Source of the DNA: JAGUXG01 sp043798435
Lineage (GTDB): Bacteria > UBA9089 > UBA9088 > JAGUXG01
Assembly: GCA_043798435.1 (NCBI GenBank)
Contig: JAZDOR010000047.1
Span: 1 to 37,932, forward strand
Length of the DNA: 37,932 bases
Reading direction: 5' to 3'
The notes under the pieces are model-generated. The model saw only the letters and a program-made list of their open reading frames with translations. It was not told where the DNA came from and did no database searches. This document shows positions 32,172 to 37,932 of this stretch, in pieces. Position numbers and translations under genes: made by a program. The stretch's first letter is position 1. Each line of letters opens with the position of its first letter.

Positions 32172-32381
32172 GTAAGTGTTCAAGTAGTATAAAATAAGGA
32201 GAAATGGGGAAAGGGGAGAATTGAAGAAATAGGACGCAGATTAACGCTGATTTACAAGATAGGAATTAAATAAGAATCTGCGCTAATCCTAAAAAATCCT
32301 GAAAATCTGCGTTCTAATTCTTCCCCATCTTCTCCTTTTCTCCTTTCTTACGCATCTTAAAATATAGCCAGGAACGGTTAC
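32172..32381. repeat. GTAAGTGTTCAAG-ended composite element
   Basis: Left end GTAAGTGTTCAAG (32172-32184). Right end reads GTAACCGTTCCTGG on the minus strand. GGAGAAATGGGG outer arms enclose an inner ACGCAGATTAACGC/GCGTTCTAA hairpin (about 32230-32315). Confidence 0.8.
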
Positions 32382-32384
32382 AAT

Positions 32385-32786
32385 TTAAGCCATCATTGAC
32401 AGACGAAAATTGCCCTCAGACCCTTTTATGTTCTTTTGTACCCGCAGGATGAGGTCCTCGGGCTGAAAGGGCTTGGTAATATAATCATCCGCACCCTCTT
32501 TCTTGGCTCTATTCCTGTCCTCTTGCTCAGCCTTGGCTGTAATAATAGCTATAGGAATATTGCTTGTCTTCTTGCAGGCTTTAAGCCTCTGACAGACCTG
32601 CCAACCATCCATCACAGGCATCATAATGTCAAGGAGAATGAGATGAGGCATCTGCTGATAAGCCTTGTCTATCCCCTCCTTTCCATCATAAGCCTCAATG
32701 ACATCATAGCCCTCTGACTCAAGAAGAGCCTTTAAGATATCAACAATGTCATGGTCATCATCCACAATCAAAATCTTCTTTGCCAT
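32385..32786 (-). CDS. CheY-like single-domain response regulator
   Basis: A 133-aa receiver. Acid pocket ILIVDDDHDIV (about 5-15), phosphoacceptor in LILLDIMMPVMDG (D53 or so), Thr in AIITAKAE and Lys in YITKPFQPEDL (about 104-114). There is no output domain, so it works by protein contact or in a phosphorelay. It lies between two kinase genes on the same strand, separated by hairpin elements, and may be phosphorylated by either. Confidence 0.93.
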   Translation of the reverse strand: MAKKILIVDDDHDIVDILKALLESEGYDVIEAYDGKEGIDKAYQQMPHLILLDIMMPVMDGWQVCQRLKACKKTSNIPIAIITAKAEQEDRNRAKKEGADDYITKPFQPEDLILRVQKNIKGSEGNFRLSMMA

Positions 32787-32789
32787 TTT

Positions 32790-32965
32790 TTTTTAGACAC
32801 AGATTACACTGATGAAGAACCAATAAAGAATAAATATTTTGACACAGATTACACTGATGGACACTGATAAAGAGATATTATAAATATAAAGAAAGATATT
32901 TAATCAGTGAGTATCTGTGTTAATCAGTGTCTAAAATATTTCTTCATTTATAATCAGTGTCTGAT
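32790..32965. repeat. array of GACACAGATTACACTGAT words and inverse arm
   Basis: TTAGACACAGATTACACTGAT-type units near 32795 and 32838, and AATCAGTGTCTAAAATATT-type complements near 32920 and 32955. It lies between the receiver gene and the 7TM kinase gene. Confidence 0.75.
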
Positions 32966-32971
32966 ATTTTA

Positions 32972-35095
32972 TCATATCTCTTTCTCTTTGTCAATCTCCT
33001 TGTTTTTGGAAATAGTAAAGGTAAATGTGCTTCCCTCGCCTGATTTTGAGGAGACCCAGATTCTACCTCCGAGGGCTTTGACTAATTCAGAGACGATAGC
33101 AAGCCCTAAACCTGTTCCACTATATTTGCGGGTGCTTGTGTAGTCTGCCTGATAGAACCTTTCAAAGATTTTCTCCTGCTCCTCCCTGGCTATGCCAATC
33201 CCTGTATCAGAGACGGAGAGCTCTATCTCTTTCTCTGTTTCCTTTGCCCCAATGGTTACATCTCCTCCAGAAGGCGTGAACTTGACGGCATTATCAAGGA
33301 GCCTGTAAAAGATATCGCTTATCTTTTGGGAATCAGAGATTACAGTCGATAATCTTTGGGGAAGGTCAAGCTCTATGTTCAGCCCTTTATGATACACCAG
33401 CAAGCCAAAGCTCCTTGTCACTTCATCAATCACCTTCTTTAGATAGACCTTCTCTGCTTTAACCTCATAAACCTTGCCACTCTCAATAGCAGCCAGATTG
33501 AGAATATCTGTAATGATGGAGTTTAGCTTAAACCCCTTCTCCTCTATCTTCTTTATACCCTCTTTCTGACTCTTAGTCAGCCTTCCGAGAGTCTCTCTCT
33601 TCAAAAGCCCGAGCTGAGCAATGATGAAGGTAAGGGGAGTCTTCAGCTCATGGGAGACGATATTCAGGAAGTCAGACTTGGCTACATTTGCCTTTTCTAA
33701 TTCTTTTGCCCTGGCCTTTAGAGAAGTATGCAGTCTTGAATTCTCCAAAGAGATCGCCAGCTCTTTGGCTATGGTATCTAAGAAACTTATCTCATCATAG
33801 GTATAGCCACCGTCTCCCTTCTTCTCTCCGAGGTTCAATAACCCCATCAGCTCATCTCTATGAATTAAAGGTGTGACAAGCATGGCATTTGTCTTCTTAA
33901 AATCGCTTTGTATCTCTGTTTTTGAGCCAGAGAAGTCAGGGTCTTTATCTAACTCCTCATAGAATATCACTTGACGTTTTTTAGAAAGCCACTGAATAAG
34001 TGGGGCATCTGCTGATATAAACACATTTTCCTCGCCCTGGCCTACCAAGTATTTGAGGATATAACTATTGTTCACAGGAAGCATACAGGAGATAAACTCT
34101 GGATGCAGGGTCTCTTTAATCTGGTTCATGAGATATGGAATAAGCATGTCCGGGTCATAATTTGTGGCAATTTCATGGGTAATCTTCTTAGAGAGAGAGA
34201 ATAGCTCCTGAGTCTGGCGATAGAAGAGCCTGTCAACGATGAGCTGAACCCTCTCCCTGAGAAGATTGAAGATGAAGACGAAGATGACAATAGTTATAAC
34301 CCTGGCCAGGGTTGCTTGAAGATGCAAGGTATTCTCAAAGAGAAAGATGGAGGAAAACCATATAGCTGTAACTAAGGCAGTGAGCATAGTGTAGGCAAGA
34401 CCTGGCCTGATTAACACATTGATGTCCATCAATCGATAGCGGACAATGGCAAGGGCTGTCATACACACAAAGGAAAGTTCAGCAATATTACCAATGGGAA
34501 ATACCATTTGTTTCCCGGAAGCTAAGAGGAAGTTTGATATACCGCCAGCTATAGATATAGATAGACCCATTAAGAGGTATTTCAGTTGGTTCTTCTCTAA
34601 GTAGGATGTCGCTATTCTAAACCTTTTAATAAGCAGAAAGGCACCCATTAGGGTCAAGCCATAAAAGAATAAGAGGAAGAGCAAGGGCATAGGTGGATTA
34701 CAAAAGACTGGAAAGTATCCCTTCTTTAGAGGTATAACATCCTTTATAAGCAACCCGGATAAAGACAAGAGGCCAAAGATGAAACTTATAATGTAGCCTA
34801 TAGGAATCAGCCTTTTAATTCTTGTTTTGGATTCATTTAAGAAGCTCACCACAAAATGGAAGAAGGTGGAAGGGATGAAGATAACACCTATGAGGAGTAC
34901 CCTTGCCCAGACTAAGGCAAAATGAGGCTCTTTGGCAAAACAGAGCCCAAAGTCCATAAGGTTCCAGATAGAGGTACAGATTACCCAATAACAGAAGGTT
35001 CTGTTTGCCTCTTTACTACTATCCCTGCTCAGGACAAAGATGCCCAGGAATAGATTGAGCAGGGCAATCACAAGAAGGGTCAATCCATAGAACAT
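32972..35095 (-). CDS. membrane histidine kinase (7TM-GAF-HisKA-HATPase)
   Basis: 707 aa. About seven or eight N-terminal membrane helices (about 1-285), a GAF-like domain (about 300-455; LVTPLIHRDELMGLLNLGEK), coiled coil, HisKA with NIVSHELKTPLTFI (phospho-His in SHELKTP), and HATPase with NAVKFTPSGG, DTGIGIAREEQEKIFERFYQ and GTGLGLAIV. The ribosome site GGAGG precedes the ATG, and the start overlaps the SRPBCC gene by 16 bp. Signal unknown; coupling to the porin and SRPBCC genes hints at an envelope or lipid-related cue. Confidence 0.9.
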   Translation of the reverse strand: MFYGLTLLVIALLNLFLGIFVLSRDSSKEANRTFCYWVICTSIWNLMDFGLCFAKEPHFALVWARVLLIGVIFIPSTFFHFVVSFLNESKTRIKRLIPIGYIISFIFGLLSLSGLLIKDVIPLKKGYFPVFCNPPMPLLFLLFFYGLTLMGAFLLIKRFRIATSYLEKNQLKYLLMGLSISIAGGISNFLLASGKQMVFPIGNIAELSFVCMTALAIVRYRLMDINVLIRPGLAYTMLTALVTAIWFSSIFLFENTLHLQATLARVITIVIFVFIFNLLRERVQLIVDRLFYRQTQELFSLSKKITHEIATNYDPDMLIPYLMNQIKETLHPEFISCMLPVNNSYILKYLVGQGEENVFISADAPLIQWLSKKRQVIFYEELDKDPDFSGSKTEIQSDFKKTNAMLVTPLIHRDELMGLLNLGEKKGDGGYTYDEISFLDTIAKELAISLENSRLHTSLKARAKELEKANVAKSDFLNIVSHELKTPLTFIIAQLGLLKRETLGRLTKSQKEGIKKIEEKGFKLNSIITDILNLAAIESGKVYEVKAEKVYLKKVIDEVTRSFGLLVYHKGLNIELDLPQRLSTVISDSQKISDIFYRLLDNAVKFTPSGGDVTIGAKETEKEIELSVSDTGIGIAREEQEKIFERFYQADYTSTRKYSGTGLGLAIVSELVKALGGRIWVSSKSGEGSTFTFTISKNKEIDKEKEI

Positions 35096-35517
35096 CTAAT
35101 CTCCTCCACCCTGTTTTTTATCCTATTTAATGTATCGGGGCTGAGTCTCATTAAAGACCTGATAGCAATCAGTTCTATTATTCTTCTAATCAAAGGAATC
35201 TTCAATTCAACCTGGTGAATCAAAGAAAGACTTGTCTTGCCAGATTGGTCGCTGAATTTATACTCTGCTTTCAGTCCCTTTACCAGCCCTGAAAGTTGCT
35301 CGGTGACCATTCTTTTGTTAATTCTATCAATGAGGATGGAGGTCTTCAATTTAACCTTCATTTTCCATTCAATCAATAGCCTATCTTCCTCCTGGCTGAT
35401 TATCGTCATATTCCTGTGGGAAGGAAGAAACTCTGGCCACCTGGCTACATCTGTTACTATCTTGAAGACCTCATCAACAGGTTTATCAATTAAGATTCTA
35501 TTTTCCAGATGAATCAT
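35080..35517 (-). CDS. SRPBCC/polyketide-cyclase-like lipid-binding protein
   Basis: A 145-aa START-like fold protein: ENRILIDKPVDEVFKIVTDV (about 5-24) is the usual coenzyme Q-binding/cyclase entry, followed by WPEFLPSHRNMTII and the C-terminal helix RIIELIAIRSLMRLSPDTLN. The ATG follows the porin stop with no gap and the end overlaps the kinase gene, so porin, SRPBCC and kinase form one operon. A hydrophobic ligand is expected, identity unknown. Confidence 0.8.
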   Translation of the reverse strand: MIHLENRILIDKPVDEVFKIVTDVARWPEFLPSHRNMTIISQEEDRLLIEWKMKVKLKTSILIDRINKRMVTEQLSGLVKGLKAEYKFSDQSGKTSLSLIHQVELKIPLIRRIIELIAIRSLMRLSPDTLNRIKNRVEEIRCSMD

Positions 35518-36846
35518 CTAAAACCTATAGCTTCCAGTGACACCAAGGGCATCTCCATTCTTCTCATACTCCACGCCATTCAAGGTCTCCTTGCCAGATA
35601 AATTCACATAAGCAAAATCAAGGACAAGATTTCCTTTTCTATAACCTGTTCCAAGGGTGAGGAATCTGCAATCTACATCAATCAGCTTAGTGATATCTAC
35701 GCCATCTGCAGGTACAGGGGATGGTGAGAAATAGAACCCGGCTCTCAATGACCAAACCTCATATGGTCTGTATTCAAAACCCATCCTGAATCTGTCTGTA
35801 TTGCTCCAGTTAAGACTTTTGTCTCTATCCTGAAGGAACTTAGTCGTGCCACTCCCGGTATCCCGCTCAAAGTCTATATCCTCCTCCATACTGCTCCAGT
35901 ATGTCCTTGCCAAATCACAGACTATGGTTATCTTTGGGGTCAGTCTGTAAGCTGTTCCAAGATCTAAGGTAGCTGGGTAAGAAAAATTTTGGGTGTAGTT
36001 GCTCTTTTCAGTTCCTGTCGCTGCTCCTAACATCTGACCTTGAAGACTCCCCTCTCCCTCTCCTTCTAATGAAAGGAGACTGCCGCTCCTGGCCACACCT
36101 CCGATAGAGAGCTTATCTGATGGTTTAAGCAAAAAGCCTACTACCCCTTCAAGACCTGTTCCATCACCAGAGACCTTATTAACAAAGTCATAGTTATAGA
36201 AAGACGCAGTAGCAGTAGAATAGCTCTTCTTTGCCTCTACCTCAAATTTGCTATAGAGGAGATTGAGACCTGCACCAATAGAGAGGTCATCTGTTACCTC
36301 CTTGGCCAGAGATATATTCCCCACAGATACAGATAACTGGGTATGGTATGAAGCATTTATATCAGCACCCATAGCATCCTTCATCCCATCCTTCCAGTCT
36401 ATGGCATTCCCATTCGGAGTGTAGAGACCTCCAGCCAAAGTCCATCCGCTCCGTTTCTGCCACCCACCAAGAGAAGGAAGGATAGCAGATGTCTCTATCT
36501 CCTTTTTGGCAAACCTTGTTGGCTCACCAGGATAGCCAGGAAGAAAACCGCCCATATCAGGTCCATAGAGACGAAAAAAGAGTGTTTTATAGTCATCACC
36601 ATTAGCCACAGAATTCCCATCCTCACCCTTTAGCGATACATACTCTAAATACCCACCTGCCCCTTTCTCAGAAACCTGGGAAAGCCCTGCGGGATTCCAG
36701 TATATAGCTGTCCAGTCATCAGCTAAGCCAACGAATGCCCCGCCCATTCCAATAGCCCTTGCTCCCAATCCACCAAACTCATAACCTCCACCAAGCACAA
36801 GACCTGGCAGACCCAACACCATTAACAAAACTAAACCTTTCTTCAT
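35518..36846 (-). CDS. OmpP1/FadL-family outer membrane transporter
   Basis: About 442 aa from the ATG at 36846, which is preceded by AAGGAGG; an in-frame start 30 bp upstream is less likely. Signal peptide MKKGLVLLMVLGLPGLVLGG, then the FadL-type N-terminus GARAIGMGGAFVGLADDWTA and YWNPAGLSQV (about 26-60), beta-barrel repeats, and a C-terminal aromatic ending GVTGSYRF typical of outer membrane proteins. The family imports hydrophobic compounds such as fatty acids or aromatics. Operon with SRPBCC and the 7TM kinase. Confidence 0.9.
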   Translation of the reverse strand: MKKGLVLLMVLGLPGLVLGGGYEFGGLGARAIGMGGAFVGLADDWTAIYWNPAGLSQVSEKGAGGYLEYVSLKGEDGNSVANGDDYKTLFFRLYGPDMGGFLPGYPGEPTRFAKKEIETSAILPSLGGWQKRSGWTLAGGLYTPNGNAIDWKDGMKDAMGADINASYHTQLSVSVGNISLAKEVTDDLSIGAGLNLLYSKFEVEAKKSYSTATASFYNYDFVNKVSGDGTGLEGVVGFLLKPSDKLSIGGVARSGSLLSLEGEGEGSLQGQMLGAATGTEKSNYTQNFSYPATLDLGTAYRLTPKITIVCDLARTYWSSMEEDIDFERDTGSGTTKFLQDRDKSLNWSNTDRFRMGFEYRPYEVWSLRAGFYFSPSPVPADGVDITKLIDVDCRFLTLGTGYRKGNLVLDFAYVNLSGKETLNGVEYEKNGDALGVTGSYRF

Positions 36847-36945
36847 TTTCAAATACCTCCTTTTTATAATCAACATATCCTTTTACCCAACCCCTCAATC
36901 AAGACCTTCTCTTGTATTTACTCAAAATTTTGGGGAATTAACCAA

Positions 36946-37075
36946 AAAATTAGACACTGATCTACTATAGATGAACACTGAAGAGATATTTAGACACTGA
37001 TTTGCACAGATGAACACTGATTAAAATAAAGGAAGAAATCTGTGTGAATCAGTGTAAATCTGTGTCAAAAAAATT
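36946..37075. repeat. GACACTGATT-word hairpin
   Basis: TTAGACACTGATCTAC, TTTAGACACTGATTTGCACAG and the complement words GTGAATCAGTGTAAATCTGTG. It lies between the methyltransferase and porin genes; near-identical words occur at 16107-16189. Confidence 0.75.
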
Positions 37076-37122
37076 TTAGTCCTCCTCAAAATTATGAGCA
37101 ATTACCTTCTCTTCATCTTCTT

Positions 37123-37683
37123 TCACCTCCTTTTTATAGGCAACAGCCCAAACACCTCTTTTCTGTAATCAATATATTCCTGGCCCAATTTTTCAATCAA
37201 TGCCTTCTCTTCGAGGTGTATCCGAATCAAAATAGAGGCAAGATATATTGTCCAGACAAAGATAAGGGCATAATAAGAGTTTGGAATAAGGCAGAGCCCA
37301 TTTGCCTCAAGGAAGAGACAGAGCAGGTTAGGATGACGGACATATCCGTAAGGTCCCTCTTTTATCAGCCTGTGATCCTCCCTTATGCGAATATCTACGC
37401 TCCAGTATCTTCCAAGTGTCCTAATCACCCATTCCCGACCAATTATTCCAGCAAGATAGAGGATTAGACCAGAAAGACTGACGAATAGATTCATTCTTCT
37501 TTGAACAAGAAAAAACTCCACCAGGCTAAAGATTACCATCGCCACATAAAGCCAGAACTGGAGAGAAAAGATTGGCTTGAAATAGACAGTGCCTCCTTCT
37601 CTATTCCGCTTAGTCCTATTCTGAAAGATGCGCAGCCCTAAGGATACGACCAAAAAGGCTATATAAAATAGTGTAAAATTCAT
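37123..37683 (-). CDS. isoprenylcysteine carboxyl methyltransferase-family membrane protein
   Basis: About 186 aa from the ATG at 37683; a GTG at 37701 in the same frame is possible. Four or five membrane helices. The SAM-binding motif KEGPYGYVRHPNLLCLFLE (about 110-128) and the C-terminal E-x-x-L-x-x-x-x-G-x-x-Y-x-x-Y (KALIEKLGQEYIDYRKEV) are characteristic of the ICMT/PEMT family. In bacteria the substrate is usually unknown (lipid or small molecule). It is followed by a repeat-rich gap and the porin operon. Confidence 0.85.
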   Translation of the reverse strand: MNFTLFYIAFLVVSLGLRIFQNRTKRNREGGTVYFKPIFSLQFWLYVAMVIFSLVEFFLVQRRMNLFVSLSGLILYLAGIIGREWVIRTLGRYWSVDIRIREDHRLIKEGPYGYVRHPNLLCLFLEANGLCLIPNSYYALIFVWTIYLASILIRIHLEEKALIEKLGQEYIDYRKEVFGLLPIKRR

Positions 37684-37747
37684 CTCCTCCTTCTGAAACA
37701 CTTTACGGTATTGTCAAACATTAACCACAGAGTCCACAGAGAAAAAC

Positions 37748-37932
37748 GTAACTACTCATAAAATTTAGAATTGTGGAAAAACCACAGAAAAATAAAATAA
37801 ATTTTGCCACAGATGACACAGATTAACACTTATTCTTTTGACACAGATTAACACAGATTACACTGATAAGAATTAAAAAATTATCTGTGAGTATCTGTGT
37901 AAATCAGTGTCTAAATATCTCTTCTGTGTTCA
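37748..37932. repeat. GTAACTACTCA-ended element running off the window
   Basis: GTAACTACTCATAAAATTTAG (37748 on) matches the inverted right end of the element at 12397-12767, then CACAGATTAACACAG-type words and their complements follow to the edge. No gene in the last 230 bp. Confidence 0.75.

Noticed and set aside
1..37932. tRNA or rRNA genes
   Set aside because: I looked through the intergenic gaps by eye for cloverleaf patterns and rRNA strings and saw none; a tRNA scan would be decisive.

Overview
The window looks like a chromosomal piece of an uncultured, probably anaerobic, diderm bacterium. A Kdo transferase (waaA) and an OmpP1/FadL-type porin imply an outer membrane with lipopolysaccharide. 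The MEP isoprenoid genes (dxr, ispE) and NadA/HisI/FolD are ordinary bacterial housekeeping. The DNA is AT-rich by eye. I cannot name the lineage from sequence alone; the mix of archaeal-type sulfur genes with bacterial envelope genes and dense word-repeat hairpins suggests a poorly sampled (candidate) phylum.

Region 1 (223-11031, all minus strand) is a sulfide-centred block. Read in transcription order it holds a COG2122/UPF0280 protein, a sulfide:quinone oxidoreductase-like flavoprotein with a DUF1641 partner, an Rrf2 regulator, an unlisted 55-aa ORF, SepCysS (Sep-tRNA:Cys-tRNA synthase family), an AbiE toxin-antitoxin pair, HcyA and HcyB (homocysteine from aspartate semialdehyde and sulfide), a sulfide-dependent Thi4 thiazole synthase and a SufC-like ATPase. 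Most of these enzymes use or oxidise free sulfide, so the block reads as one programme for living on sulfide as sulfur source. Archaeal-type cysteine and homocysteine routes sit together in a bacterium.

Region 2 (11309-22168) is mixed housekeeping: 6-phosphofructokinase and NikR (plus strand; nikR has a fresh 5' tandem duplication), then minus-strand ispE, a four-S1-domain protein, a retropepsin-like protease, folD with a C-terminal frameshift, a MntA/HepT toxin-antitoxin pair, a divergent polysaccharide deacetylase, an HD-GYP membrane protein with a substituted HD histidine, a DUF1015 protein and a PIG-L deacetylase.

Region 3 (22516-27510) is bounded by two near-identical, inverted 155-160-bp elements. 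It contains a Gly-rich zinc-ribbon membrane protein and waaA (plus strand), a 5'-truncated acs pseudogene, a CBS-pair protein with a 16-codon leader ORF, and dxr.

Region 4 (27610-37683, minus) has nadA, hisI, a 56-aa membrane protein, and a signalling/envelope cluster: a CBSx4-PASx2 hybrid histidine kinase, a CheY-like receiver, a 7TM-GAF histidine kinase, an SRPBCC protein, an OmpP1/FadL porin and an ICMT-family methyltransferase.

Nearly every intergenic gap carries a small hairpin element. Many share terminal motifs close to GTAA(C/G)YRYTCAGG, inverted at the other end, around unrelated interiors made of short repeated words. Some are nested inside one another, some supply the stop codon of the neighbouring gene, and one word block is captured inside a coding region. 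This family and the sulfide block are the two most interesting things here. All positions of motifs were read by eye.
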